Source: Nereocystis luetkeana
Taxonomy: Eukaryota; Sar; Phaeophyceae; Laminariales; Laminariaceae
Direction of reading: 5' to 3'
NCBI GenBank assembly: GCA_031213475.1
Contig: JARUPZ010000002.1
Location: forward strand, 6,767,049 to 6,831,048
Length of the DNA stretch: 64,000 nt
Both the position numbers and the translations under genes were made by a program. A model generated the notes under the pieces. That model was given only the letters and a program-made list of their open reading frames with translations, was not told the origin of the DNA and did not search any database. Shown one piece after another: positions 34,808 through 46,339 of this stretch; positions within the stretch are counted from its first letter, which is position 1, and each line of letters starts with the position of its first letter.

Positions 34808-37800
34808 TCATCAAAAACGCGCATTTGAAACGGGGGGACAGTCGAGCAAGTACTGCCTGTTCAACCGCTGGAAGAGGCACCCGCCCATCAACGACTCCCT
34901 CGCCATTCTGACCCGACGCTACCTGGCCATCGCCCTCGTCATTCACGTCATGGTTTCCCTTCAATTCTACGCGGGATGGCCGTTTGACGGGCTGTGCGAG
35001 ACGGACGAGGTGCGCGTTTTTCCTCCCTCCCACCCCCTATTGAAAACGCCTTTCGATCTCTGCATGCTTGCTGGTTTTTCCCAGTTGAGTTTATACTACC
35101 GTTGATTATTTACTGCCGTTGATTTTTTGCCGTTCTGTTGTTTTTTCCGCTCCGCTCGTGAGTGCACACCAGGCTGTTCAAGTTTTTTTTTCACTGTTGA
35201 TTTTTCAACGTTGTATTGTTTGGTGCGCTCATGAGTTGATTTTTCAATGTTGTATTGTTTGGTGCGCTCATGAGTTGATTTTTCAAATGTTGTATTGTTT
35301 GGTGCGCTCATGAGTTGATTTTTCAAATGTTGTATTGTTTGGTGCGCTCATGAGTTGATTTTTCAAATGTTGTATTGTTTGGTGCGCTCATGAGTTGATT
35401 TTTCAAATGTTGTATTGTTTGGTGCGCTCATGAGTTGATTTTTCAATGTTGTATTGTTTGGTGCGCTCAGGAGTTGATTTTTCAATGTTGTATTGTTTGG
35501 TGCGCTCATGAGTTGATTTTTCAAATGCTGTATTGTTTGGTGCGCTCATGAGTTGATTTTTCAATGTTGTATTGTTTGGTGCGCTCGTGAGCGCAACGAG
35601 TCGGCCGGTCCCAGGGGCGGGTCTGTGTAAGCTCGAGCGCGCTTTGATATGTTTCGTGATGGCTGATACGTTCTCAAGGACACCATTGGGGTTTATGAAG
35701 TATGTTGTGAAGCCTTTTTCAAGGATGGCGTTTGTTAGCGAGCGCCCTATTTTTCGGTGTGATCACAACTGCGGCTGTGTGTCTTTCTGTGCGATGACAC
35801 CGATCGAGGGCGAGTGAAGAGTTTTGGCTCGTGTTCATGGAAGCGAGGAGGGCGGGGTGGAATGGAAGGGTTGCCGCCTTCCTCGTAGCGGCTTTTCCCA
35901 CCTGCGCTCTTGTCTTGTTGCTCTCAAGCGCGATAGCTGTCGACCAGCGCGATTTCGATGAATCAAACATGGGGTCAAGACACCATTGCCGCTCGTCTAC
36001 ATACTTTATGTATTTGCTCTCGTGAGGCCTCTTCCCCGTTGGCTCCCCCGTTGTCGGCTTGCCACAGTGTCTTGGCTGCTATCGCTGCCCGCGTCTTCCC
36101 CTCTCTTATATGTATACGATTTGTACCCTGTCTGTCTGCTTTCCCTTCATCTGCGTGGCAGGACGTGGTCCTAGGCTTCCGGGACGAGGCGAGCCTCAAC
36201 GTGACCACGGGCGACTTCAACCTCTCTAGGCGAGCCTTCGTTCTCATCTCTGCTCGGTACCTGTATGATTGAAGTCGACGTAGTGTGGGAGACGGGGTGG
36301 GGGTGGGATGGGGTGGGAGTGGGATGGGGGTGTGTGGGTTTTGTGCGAGTGCGTTTTTTGCCGTTCGCCATCCCATCGAAAGAGATAGACGCGCGAGGCG
36401 TGGACGATTTGTTTCCGGTCCGTGCCGTTCGTTGTGTAGGTCCTCTTGGTTTTCTTTGTTCTATTGGCAGTGCCCGCTTTTTGTGGTGTGGTTTAGAAAC
36501 GATCGACTTTTTCCCGCCGTTTTTGCGTGAGCGCAACGGTTGCTACTTGAAAGCAAAGGCTTCCACCCTGTGTGGTGCGTTGCAAGTTGCAAGTGTTGAC
36601 GTGACTGCTCCGACCACAATTGACTGTGAAAGCGGGGATGGCCGGTGGATTCTTTTTTGCTGGAGCTGCAAACAACCGCAAGGGCTCCTTACCGGTAGTA
36701 GTGGCTTTTGAGGTGCCGAGTCAGTTTTGTCGTGTACGTCGGCACCAACACGTAGACCCCCGTCGCGCGTCCCGGACGCTTGACCGCTTGCGCACGCTCG
36801 CAACGTGCAAGGCGCGTTGGAGCCCCATGCAGGTGCTCTGTTTCGCGTTCCGCCCGCAGGGTTATAGCCTTTTTTTGCGGCTGCAAAACGTATCCCACAC
36901 TACTGCTGTACGTAGTTCAAAGTACTTTTCCCCCCCGATGCATGCGTGCAGCAGCTCTGAAGGGGGTGTGACTATTTTAGGGCAAACCGCAGTCTCGTTA
37001 AGGGGAGAAACCACTCTTAATACATATTTAATTAGTCCCCAAAACGGGACTGCAGTCCAAAAGGGGGTTGAAGGTGGACGCGCACCACTCACCGCAATCT
37101 CTATTCTATTCCCAGATTGGTGCACGAGGGATTACTGGAGTCTTTAAAGGGCCCTTCCTTCTCCGCGCCGTCAGGGACAGATGGTCGACGATCTGGCAAC
37201 TGCCATCTCGTGGGTGTGTTCTACTCTTAATATGTACCAGGTATTCGACATGAGCCTTCCCTCTTTCCCCCTCATTGCCGGCCGTGCTGTAACCCGCAGC
37301 ATCTATCCGCGGGCTGGGGATGCGGTGTACGAGAGCTGCGACCAGGACTCGCCCCTGGTCTGGGGCGAGTTGCCGCAGGACTGGATGCCGGACGATCAGC
37401 TGATTACGGTCTGGGTGTTCAGGTGACAACGGAGGGAGGGAGGCAGGGAGGGAGGGAGCGAGGGCGAGAAGAGGGTGGGGAGGGGGGATAATTTGTGTAT
37501 TTGGGTTTTTTGCACGCATCAGGTGTGCCTCGGGCGGTTTTCGCTCGTTGAGCGCTCGTTTGGCGCCCATGTGCTGAATGGAGACAGGTATGCGGGGTAA
37601 CTGGAGGTGCGCGTGGAAAGAGTATGCATGTTTCACGCGGCGAGTCATACGTTCCGATTACGAGAGGTATCATGTGCTACAGCACTCACAGTAGGTATGC
37701 GTTGGAGCGGAAGGCTAACCCTCGTGGGAGTTCAGAGGGGGAAACAAAATGACGATAAAAAGTGACGATGATTACAGCGACGACCACCGAACCGCTGCGT

Positions 37801-40800
37801 GATTGGGGGATGATATTCTTCAAGATGGTGTCCGAGTTACAATGCGAGGAGTCGTGCGGCACGGGGCGCAACATGGTCCTGCACGTACTTCTGGGCCCTC
37901 ACGCTGCTTGCTCGTAGACGGTTAACATCACATTTTTTTTGCCTTGTTTGAGTCGCTATCTTCAACACGTAAAGGGCCTATCCCGCCTTTTTCACAACGA
38001 ACTCACCTCCTCCCCCCCTCCCGCCCCCCCCTCCTGCCCTCCCCTCACTCCACCGCGCGTCGTACAAACAGTATGTTCGGCATTGCGTCCACGGCTATGG
38101 TGGCCTTCGTGCTGTTCGGCAGCTCGACCTGCGAGAGCATTAGGCGGCTGTGTGCCGGGGTCAATCGTCCCGTGGGACACGCGACATCGGTTCGGTTCAC
38201 CGAAGTGGAGCAGATCAACGCATACGTGCCTGAGGTGCGTCATTCGCACAATAGACACCTCGCCGTGCGCGCGCGCAGTTGGTAATCACAACGCGGTGGA
38301 ACAATAAGTCTGTGTCGTTTTGTGTCGTCGTGTCATGGGAACTGTCGTCGTCGGATCGATGGTGGTTGCATGTTTACGAGAAGGCGGAAGCATAGATGGC
38401 GCCCGCCGAGCGAATTGACTTGATTGCCGACCGAACGCTTACCGTTTTTTTGGTCACGCTCTTTTTAGCGCGCGGCGTACTGCACTCTCAACGTAAAGCG
38501 GGGGGGGGTTGTCGTGGATTCAGGTAGCCGGGGTTCGTCGAGCAGCTTTTGTTGTTGTGGTTGTTGACCTATTCGCTCATTGAGTTATGTTGCGGGGGGG
38601 GGGGGCTGACATGGGCCAATGTATTCAGCGGAGGGAGCGCCTAGTTGCTTGGCGCTCATGTCCCTGTCGTCGTCCTTGCCACGGTGTTAGGTCGACCCGA
38701 CAGTGCATGAACCAGCGTGGGTCGACCGCGGTGCGGTCATTCACGCCCTATGGGCAGCTGTTCCCGATGAGCCTCTTCTGCTGGCTCTTTGATCATACAT
38801 AGCGACAGACGCGCCGTCTGTTTGTTGTAATAGCTGAGATTCGATGCCGCCTTAGCTAAACCGTTCCTGCTGTTCCGCTATCCTGAGAGCGCGTTGATGA
38901 TTCTTTTCGATGCGGTGGAAGGCATTGCACTGGTTTTGCACGAACACGAACGGTTGATGCCGAACGGTTACATCCCCGCCCCCGGGTAACGAGACCTCGA
39001 TGGCATTGCCATCCCCCCCCCCCTCGCAACGACGCCGGTGCCTCACGGAACCCAAATTTGCGCAGGTTCCATACAAGAAGAGCGTCCACCCTCTACTCAC
39101 GTGTGACATGGGCAACCTCAACAAACATCATATCAGGTGCGGAGAGGTGGTTCGGCGGGCCGCTTGTGCGTCCATGCGTGTGCATGTGTTGGCGATAAAA
39201 CCCCCAGCTTTGATTGCCCGTGCAGGCTCCCCCCCTCCCCCCTCACCGTCTGAACCGCAAAACGAATCAGCTAATTCGACGCTGTCATCGGATGCAAGAG
39301 AGTGCGCGTCACAAGCGATCCTTCGTAGGATGCAGCTCACCCTTTACGCGACTCGCCCAACTCCTCACGGCGCTTCGCGCTTGGTGTAGGCAATGTCTGC
39401 CTGGTCGATGAAAACCCGCTGTGCTCCGTCCCGGTATTGTACGTAATAGGGATGCGAGGGTCTATGGCCATATGACAACAGCCATGCACGGTGTCGAGAG
39501 TACCCTCCCCCACTCTGAACTTGCCGTGCAGTTGCTGAGCTCCTCGTCTAGTGCGTTTCTCGGGTGTTGGAGTGAATAGCAAATGCTGCCTTGTGCGTAC
39601 CGCGGAGACTTTCGACTTGCTGACGCTGCCACGATAATCGCTCCTCATCGTGTACGCCGCAGAGAACAGCTGTCTGGAAACCACGACGATGTTTTGTCTC
39701 TTTAGTTGGGTTATGTTATGTCTCCCTTTTCGGTACTATTAGCTGTTTTTTTTTGTTCTGTTTTATCTTGACTCTTTTTTTGCGATCGTGAGCGCATGGA
39801 GTCGACGTACGCTCGCACTAAACGACCGTAGTGTGCGGTCGTCCCCTCGCTGCTTCGCGTTGGTGGGCCTCCGTTGCCTGCTGTTTATCGTTTGGTCACA
39901 CCTTGCTTGTCGATAGTCTCTGCCTCGCTATGCGCTGGTCCCTGGTCGTTGCCCGCTCTCAATGTGTTCGACAATTGCTGGTGGCGTCACTTTGGAATGC
40001 TCTGCGTTCTGCGTTCCCTTCTCGACACCGGTCGATGATCCGCTTCCCCGTGACACGACCATTTTATTTTGTTTTTTGTTGCCATCGTTTTCTACACACG
40101 TCAGCTGGACCGGAGACTATCACGCGTACAACCTCTGCAACCCGAATGCGTTTCCCGGGTTGACGCGCAAGGAGAGGGCCAACCAACTCAGCCGCGTCGT
40201 GTACTACCCCCCGTCCGACAAGCGTAATAGAGGGGCGCGCATGCCTCTAACGAGAGCCGAGCCGTTGGTGAGTGGCAAGCGGGGAGTGGGGAAGGTCGGG
40301 GGCGCTGACTGTTGTCGTATACCAGGTGCCAGGTGCCTTGAAGGTGGCAAGGATAAGTAGTGCGGGGAGAGAGAAAGCTGGAGGGAGAGCGGAGCTGCAG
40401 CTCTTTTTTTTTAACGACGGCAACAGTCTCTACGCGTTTTTTTTATTTATTTTTTTTTGGTCTTGTCTGTACTTATCGTTTATAATTTCGCGTATAACCT
40501 TGCGGGGGAGTATTCCCTGCGTCATTGACGTTATTTGTGCCCCCTCGACGTGTTGCCTTGTACGACGCACTCGATGGGTACGTGCGGGGTATCGGAGGGG
40601 GGAGGCTGTTGTTGGCAAGGTTTCGGATGAGGTGGCATGCAACGGCAGTAGGCAGCGCAAGACGAGGAGGAGAGGGAATGGCGCGGGGTTTTTCGCGCGC
40701 TTTTCTTTGAGCTGGCATTGCTCCTTGCGCACTATTTCCAGCAAAGGCTCGTCAGCTGTTCGAAGCAGAGAAAGGCTTGGTATGTACTGCTTCGTCTCTC

Positions 40801-41218
40801 CCCCCGTCGGGCCTGCGGTGCCCGGCACCCAACGGGTGGTACTTGTACCTGCCGCTGATATTACAGTAGTATTACCTGTAGTGTGTTTGATCTCCCGTTC
40901 CGTCCTTGCCCCACTCGCGCCCTATGCCCCGCAGCCTTGACCGTCTCTCGTGGAGTGAGCGAGATTCGAGTGGCGATGCGGCAACGAAGAGGCGTCTAGC
41001 CCAACCGCAACCCGCGGGATACCGACCCTTCGCAAGCAAGCCAACGTGCGGAAAGACGTCTAGACGGAGGCAGGCCACGCGTCAAACTTGTTTCGGAGCG
41101 TTTTATATATTCCCCTCGGATATTACAAAGGGCGCGCGCGCTCGACTTTCATGCGGGAGAGAAGCCACGAAAAAAAGACGAGGTCTACCCCAGCGGTGCT
41201 GAGCTGGACCAAGACTTG
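21385..41218 (+). CDS. CSC1/OSCA/TMEM63-family mechanosensitive cation channel (3' end uncertain)
   Basis: Multi-pass membrane protein of the DUF221 (RSN1_7TM) family, osmo- or mechanosensitive cation channels. Exons: 21385-21603, 21779-21865, 22389-22501, 23357-23485, 23918-24046, 24786-24857, 25451-25507, 25697-25735, 26105-26192, 27129-27202, 27903-28092, 28613-28784, 29407-29458, 29948-30034, 30766-30973, 32245-32352, 33104-33211, 33865-34017, 34842-35009, 36162-36256, 37300-37422, 38072-38234, 39066-39136, 40105-40267, 40747-40779 and 41162-41218. The 2958 bases keep one frame (986 aa). The N-terminus is acidic and Ser-rich. TM helices lie near 176-200 and 270-290. The cytosolic RNP-like domain spans 312-500 (DYSVIVEDPDP, AKVFITFETE). 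The hallmark PAPEPDDIKWENLEYGF is at about 487-503, and the pore bundle about 505-845. Intron 17 has a GC donor. The last two exons are the least certain. Confidence 0.92.
22160..22388 (+). repeat. Dispersed repeat R1, copy 2, abutting a splice acceptor
   Basis: Shares GTGCAGCTCACCCTTCATG, CACGGCGCTTCGCGCTTG, AAAACCCGACGTGCTTCGTC and ACGGCCATGCATGA with copy 1. It ends in CCCCCCCTCTCCCCTTCCCGTGCAG, whose AG is the acceptor of channel exon 3 (22389). Confidence 0.8.
29285..29310 (+). repeat. Poly-C tract in channel intron 12
   Basis: About 22 C in a row upstream of exon 13, extending a pyrimidine-rich region. It is non-coding. Confidence 0.9.
32224..32244 (+). promoter_or_regulatory. 3' splice site with a poly-G run
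   Basis: The acceptor of channel exon 16 reads TGTTTTCTCGTTATACCTGCAT, then about 17 G, then CAG. The exon is certain from its membrane-segment coding (MLKIVIVQWMNTAFIIYFIN) and its frame, so the G run replaces the usual pyrimidines next to the AG. Confidence 0.85.
33212..33864 (+). other. GC-AG intron of the channel gene
   Basis: Exon 17 ends AAGACCCAG and is followed by GCAAGG. Joining at this GC donor to the acceptor at 33864 gives FAKTQAKMNSFFMGSK in frame. The nearby GTTTTG at 33216 would create a frame with an early stop, so the GC donor is favoured. Confidence 0.75.
33985..34217 (+). repeat. Tandem duplication of the end of channel exon 18 and its donor
   Basis: The block from TTCGTGGCCTCCATGGCGAT through GTGAGCAGCCGAAGG to the following TTGCCCCCAT (33985-34098) recurs at 34099-34217 (CTCCATGGGAATGTTCATGA, GTGAGCAGCCGAAGG, TTGCCCCCATC). 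The second copy has its own TTTTATCCAG acceptor and GTGAGC donor, enclosing 32 bases. Inclusion would shift the frame, so it looks like a dead copy. Confidence 0.85.
34767..34808 (+). repeat. (CAA)n microsatellite just before channel exon 19
   Basis: About 13 CAA triplets between a long T/C-rich tract (34500-34690) and the acceptor at 34841. It contains no AG, which keeps the downstream AG as the first one available. Confidence 0.9.
35194..35590 (+). repeat. Minisatellite, unit of about 41 bp, about 10 copies
   Basis: The units read TTGATTTTTCAA(A)TGTTGT, then ATTGTTTGGTGCGCTCATGAG. Copies differ by one A and a few substitutions (CAGGAG, TCGTGAG), and the last is partial. It lies in channel intron 19. 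Confidence 0.95.
36977..37071. repeat. Decayed relative of the TTAA-flanked foldback
   Basis: The right half, CCCCAAAACGGGACTGCAGT, then CCAAAAGGGGGTTGAA, matches the element at 1900-1989. The left half (GGGCAAACCGCAGTCTCG) is more eroded. It lies in channel intron 20. Confidence 0.6.
39260..39515 (+). repeat. Dispersed repeat R1, copy 3
   Basis: In channel intron 23. It shares GCTGTCATC, GCGTCACAAGCG, GGATGCAGCTCACCC, CACGGCGCTTCGCGCTTGG, GCTCCGTCCCGG and GGGATGCGAGGGTCTATGG with copy 1. Confidence 0.8.
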
Positions 41219-41313
41219 GTAAAACGGGCTGCGAGTTGGCAACCCGAGCGTTAGGTGACGCTTCTTGTGAGAAACACGATTGAGCGCGAACATTAGTTTT
41301 GCTGGGGCTTTAG

Positions 41314-42870
41314 GGGGCCGAGGTGGAAGTTGTGGGCACCGTGGAAGAAATAGCGTTCAACGTGCCTCTGCATTTGTTCTACCTGTCTCTGTTTACCATT
41401 TACGTTGCTTTTCAAACCAGACCCCCCTTCTCAGGGGTTTTGTTTTGCGTTAAACCCGGATCCTTTTACCGCGTCTGCCGATTTTAAGCGATGGAACTCC
41501 CGGTCGCTTTTCAGTATCGAGTGAGTGCCGTGCCATCGCCCCGCCATCGCACGCCGAAGGCGGGTCCATGACAATATATGTTTATAGGAAAGTGTCGACT
41601 TCCGTGGTGTCTTTTTTTTGTGTGTATTTTAGCCGCGCGTGTGGCCTGGTTAGTCTTACTATTTGGTATGTACCTGGTATGCAGCAATGTTTACGTAAAG
41701 TAGTACGTGTGCCATATATTCTCCGCAAGGTTACAGGACAGTCTCGCCAATTTTGTGTTGTTGTTTACGAGTTGAACGCGGGTCGTCCGCATTTCTTGTG
41801 CGAGATCCCTCAGTGTAAGCGGTACGACTGCCTCACAGCAGGCAAACGATCGCTTTCGACTATTCACAGCCGTGTGGAAGACTGGTTGGTGGGTTGTTGG
41901 TTGGTCGGACCGCACGTACACACGAACGTCGGTTTTGAAGCAGAACATTATTTGTCTGCAACTCAAGCAATCAGTGCTGTCGTGGGAGACAACAGCAGCA
42001 AAACAAAAACAACAACAGCAACAGCAACAACAACAACAACAACAACAACAACAACGACGACACGTTATGTAGCTATAGAGCGGGTAGCACAGGGGGGTGT
42101 GGGCGGATTATTCCATGTCACGCTGACTCCAATGCGTTGGCTTAGATGGGGTAGGCTGTATTCTGGTGGCTGCAAGTCGCGGCGTGGTAGATGATGCCAC
42201 GGGTGGGGGGAGGGCGGTTGTCTCGGAAGGTATAAACCTTTTTGTTGTGAAGACTGCTGTTATGTTAACACCGTTTCGGGATCGGGGTGAGTAGGCCCGC
42301 CCGCCGTATTCTGTTTCGCGAACGTTGCATTTTTGGTCCTCCACAAGCCGTGAGTTGCTTGGTTGCTGGTAGGGGAGCGGGGGGTGAGGAGCGTGTCTCC
42401 ATCGCGTCCGATTCGAGGTATTTTAAGGGGTTTCATCGGCCTTTTTCGGGTCTGCTACGGGGAAACAATTGGCTCCGGACTAGACGGAACCACCCTGGTT
42501 TGCTTTCGAGAGCGGGGAGGGGAGACGGGGGTTGGCTGGTACCCCCTGCCAAAATTGTTTTCGAGGGTATGTAGTCAGCACGCGTGGGATTGGCCCGGGT
42601 GACTGACGGACGGATGGGGGGAGGCGCGGTGCCTGAAACTGAAACATGCAAGGCCCCCTTTTCTGTCCGTGCCACCCAGGTTCGTTTGCTCTTTTTTTTT
42701 GTTTACCGTGTGGTATCATCAATTTTGTGAGATTCGTCGCAGAAGTTGGTTGTACACAGTGCTCTTGACTTGCAAGGGATCTGGTTAAGGGGGCCGGTGC
42801 TTTAGGTGGCCTTATCGGATGTTATTACGTCTACTACGACGAGTACGTTTGGCCGTGGCAATACGAGTGA
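41314..42870 (+). CDS. Candidate 3'-terminal exons of the channel gene
   Basis: Three blocks fit the frame left open after 41218. A block from 41314 reads GAEVEVVGTVEEIAFNVPLH, then LFYLSLF, but lacks a strong donor before its stop near 41485. A 32-base block at 41489-41520 ends at a good GTGAGT. A final block, 42777-42870, reads DLVKGAGALGGLIGCYYVYY, then DEYVWPWQYE and a stop (42868-42870). Phases 0, 0 and 2 are mutually compatible if the first block ends at a weak phase-0 donor. The last block looks like real protein (a Gly-rich membrane segment and an aromatic tail), but it could belong to a separate small gene. Confidence 0.3.
42000..42056 (+). repeat. (CAA)n microsatellite
   Basis: A run of CAA/CAG triplets in the region between candidate terminal exons of the channel gene. 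It reads as poly-Gln or poly-Thr in open frames but carries no other coding signal. Confidence 0.9.
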
Positions 42871-45800
42871 GAGGCCGAGATGGTGCGCGAATACTTCGAA
42901 GTATATAGGAATTCACCCATGTGAATCTGCAATCTGCATTTTTTTTTCTTTCTCGTTTCTTGACGTTTCAGTCAAGTCTCATTATTGTGCAGGGATCGAA
43001 ATGGCTACAGTATCCGATTGAGAAAAAAGACCTTTCGTGCCCCCAGTTCGTTTATGAACGGGTCGTGTGCTTGAACTTGAAAAAAACTCGTGGCTATGTA
43101 ATCAGATCTGGACGCGTGGTTTGAAGCCCCCATCATCCAATCGATGCGCTGCAGCATTGCAGAGCTCGCCATATGAGATTGCCATAAGCAGGGGTATTTT
43201 CCGTCTTGGAAGGAGCACATCGTTCTGCACCATATGGTTCAATCCACGGGCTCACTTTTTGTTTGTTTTCTTGGGGTCTACGCTGTGCTGTGTCAAACAA
43301 CGAACAAATAAATGTCGTTGACGATGCTGCCACAAAATTGAGAGGATAAAAACGGCCCTTCTTACCTTCCGTATACCCTGGTATATAGCTAATGCGGCGT
43401 TTATTTGTGGGGATGGTGTGGTTGTTGTTTTGCTCGTGTCATGTAGTTGTGACGGGCTCCAGATTACAGTGCGTTTTTGCCTCTGGTATGATAGGAAGTA
43501 CTATGCTGTAGTTCGGGTTGATTTCATGCCTGGTGGGTTTTGGTGATCCGGTTTCGTTTGTCGATACAGAACAATCGACCGGCAGTCAGTCGCTCCATCC
43601 AGTCAGTGGTCGTGGCCTTCCCGCGTCGGTAAAGTTAAGTTAGTTTCGTGAACATGTTATGATCAAGGTCGGGACACTTTGTATCCCTGGACAGGTTTGC
43701 TATTTAAGCCGATACTCGTTGGTACTCACATGTGATGTTTGCTTAGAGATGGAAGAATAGCAGCTTTATTTTTTCCCTTCGTGCACGCGGAGACTGAGAG
43801 CTAAGCTCGCGCCTCACAGGGAAAATCCCTGATTTTTCATCTAAGATACGCCTCCCAAGTACTACAAATACGATCCCAAAACTTGAACCCAGGTAATTAC
43901 CGGGCTTTCAGCCTCATTCAAGGCATTATCATAACACTAGCCCACTCTGATGAGCCGTATATACAGAATTATGGGAAAATTCATGGAAACCCCGATTCCA
44001 CGAACTAGAATATGAGCCGAAGATGCAGCTCCTCGAAACCCACTCCTACACCTCTGAACGGCGAGGCAACGAAGTCGACGAGGTACGTCAAAAAAAGAGA
44101 AAGAAAAGAAGGCCCAGTCCTAAGGGGCAGGAATAAGTCGTCAACGAGAGCCATCGCCATGCCACCCGCAAAACGGGGGGGGGGGGGGCGAGGAACTGTC
44201 TATGGAAAAGCGAAAAGTGAATACCAATAACGAGAAGAAAAATAACGCGGAGCACGCCAAGAACCACCTAAACCCCAGCCCACAACTCTGGAAACGTGTC
44301 ATGTGCCACAAATGAGTGGCCCGATTACCCAGACCAGCAGGTTTAGGCTGTCGTCCCTAATTGCGGGGCTTTCAGCCTCATTCAAGGCAGTAAAATAGGA
44401 AACAGCTGCCATCACATCAATCACCGCAACTGAAGCTCAAGTTTTTACTCTTAATCATAGACTTATCAACCCGCTCCGAATGTTTCTTCGTTACGATTGG
44501 TTTCACATGCTTCCCCTTGTTTTATTTTTCTGACATCACCTTTCCTTTCTTCCAGCTCAACGACAGTAAGTAACAGTGGGAGGCTTTGTCCCCTTACTTA
44601 CATTACTGGTGGTACGACCGCTGCTGCGCCAGCGGGGCCCTTCTTATACGCACCCACGTACACCCACCCACGCCCACCCATAATCCATGAGCCACCTGTC
44701 GACCTCTCCCCACCCACCCACCCACCTACCAACCCACCCACCCACGAACACACCCACGATATACAGCAGCCGCAGCAGCCACTACTTGCAGCAACGACGG
44801 GTATGTGTTACCCACATACACACCACCCGCACCCACGTGCCGACACGAGTCAACGAGAGAAGAAAGGGCTGATTAAGTCTTCTCACGATAAAAAAATAAG
44901 CCACGAGCCGTATTGGAGAGGGGGAGGTGAACCTGAATGCTTTGTAGCCCCGGATCTGAGTTACGACTATTAATGCTATAATAACATGTACCAGGGTATA
45001 ATACATACCTGGTAGGAGGGAGAGAGAAAATACGGGCGAAACTTTTTTTTTCTTCTCGATCATCACTTTTACGTTCCAGCCTATAACTCGCAAAGGTTTA
45101 CCCTGAGTGGTCTTCTGGGCGAGCCGTGGTCACAGGTGTCGTCCCTCCCCCCCCCCCGGTACGTGCCTATTCTGTGAGAAGAAACAACAAGAAAAAACGC
45201 CCGTACTTTTTATAGGTGCTTGCCTCTGTTGTTGTGGTATCCCCTCATCAACATGGAGGAGGCGGCGTTGTTGTAGCTCATTACCACTATTATTAGTATT
45301 AATAATACTATGTCCGGGTACATGCCATGTCCTCGTCGGTCTGAGTCTTGCAGAATACACCAGTCAGGGTGATCAGGCAAGCGACAAATCGTAATGATGC
45401 CAAACGCCCGCCCAAACCCCGAAACTTTTTGAGCATATTCCGTGTAGCAGCAGCAATTTCTGGGAAACTCAACTCCAGGACCTTTTGAGTGTGGCCCTGC
45501 CCTGCATGGTGCATGGCCTTCAAAATCAACTTGAACAATTACTTCAAATTCAACCTCAAATCTCTGGTTCTTCGTTCTCCTGTGGCAGCGAAGAGGCCTG
45601 GGTGTGTGTGTTTTCGACCAATCTTTTTCTCGTGTGGTGGGAATGTCAGCGGAAAGTGATGAATGAACGCGGGACAAAATGAACGAGCGCGCCACACGCT
45701 GTCAATTGTGACGGGTAGGTAGCGGCATCTGATTGCTGCAGGGGCGGGTTTTGGGCAAGCGACTCGCGCGCCAGGGCTGAACAGCAGTATGCATTGCCGT

Positions 45801-46339
45801 GCTGCTGTTGTCTTCACCGCTCGTTTTTGGGTTGGATAGCTTTTTTAGATATTTTTTACCCGTAAAAACGGTAGAAGAATCGAAAAAAATCTGTGTGAAA
45901 GAAAGAACAATGAGTGACCAGCGCACACGACACAGCTTGTATCCAAGGCAACAACGACAGTTATTGACATGATTTTTCGTTGAACAGCTGGCACGTACCG
46001 TCTCGAGCCCTCAAGAGGGGAGTGCCGCGCACTACACGCGCACACCCTTGTAGCCAGCTGGCCAAACGACGAAACGACGAAACCAATGATGATATAAACT
46101 ACCAGAGCAATGGGAATGACATTCCCATTGTACCAGAGGTATAAACTACCAGGTACCTGGTACCTGGTATAAACTTACCGGAGTACAACCAACATGGAGA
46201 GGCATTATCATATCGGGGTAATAGTATCCATCCTGTTCGTTGAAGTGGCAGCGCTGCTTCCTGCTTGCTGCTGCTTGCTGCCTGCTCCCTACTGCCCCAG
46301 CCCGGCTTACCTGACCACCTCGTTATCTACCCACAACAA
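42871..46339. other. Spacer between channel and lipocalin-like genes
   Basis: About 3.5 kb. It holds the SINE-like repeat near 43.9 kb and its second piece near 44.37 kb, a (CCCA)n-rich stretch at 44650-44760, and a C run at 45149-45158. A CCAGGTACCTGG palindrome cluster (46140-46175) lies about 170 bases before the start of the lipocalin-like gene. No supported gene was found. The open frame at 44497-44973 is low-complexity Pro/Thr/His and is not called. Confidence 0.55.
43858..43960 (-). repeat. tRNA-derived SINE-like repeat
   Basis: On the minus strand the sequence reads GTGGGCTAGTGTTATGATAA, then GCCTTGAATGAGGC, and GGGTTCAAGTTTTGGG. The first and last resemble Pol III A and B boxes, and the middle forms an anticodon-like hairpin. 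The hairpin part (GGGCTTTCAGCCTCATTCAA on the plus strand) recurs at about 44366-44389. It does not fold as a functional tRNA. Confidence 0.45.

Noticed and set aside
35194-35590. Regular repeats considered as a CRISPR array
   Set aside because: The units are contiguous without unique spacers and lie in a eukaryotic intron.
38686-38802. Open stretch ending SFTPYGQLFPMSLFCWLFDHT as a channel exon or terminus
   Set aside because: Exon 22 joins in frame to 39066 (VPYKKSVHPLLTCD), which fits the family and leads in frame into the next exon. This stretch lacks a donor before its stop.
40272-40940. 222-codon plus-strand open frame
   Set aside because: It spans intron sequence with T runs and splice signals; only the small part at 40747-40779 fits the channel gene, in a different frame.
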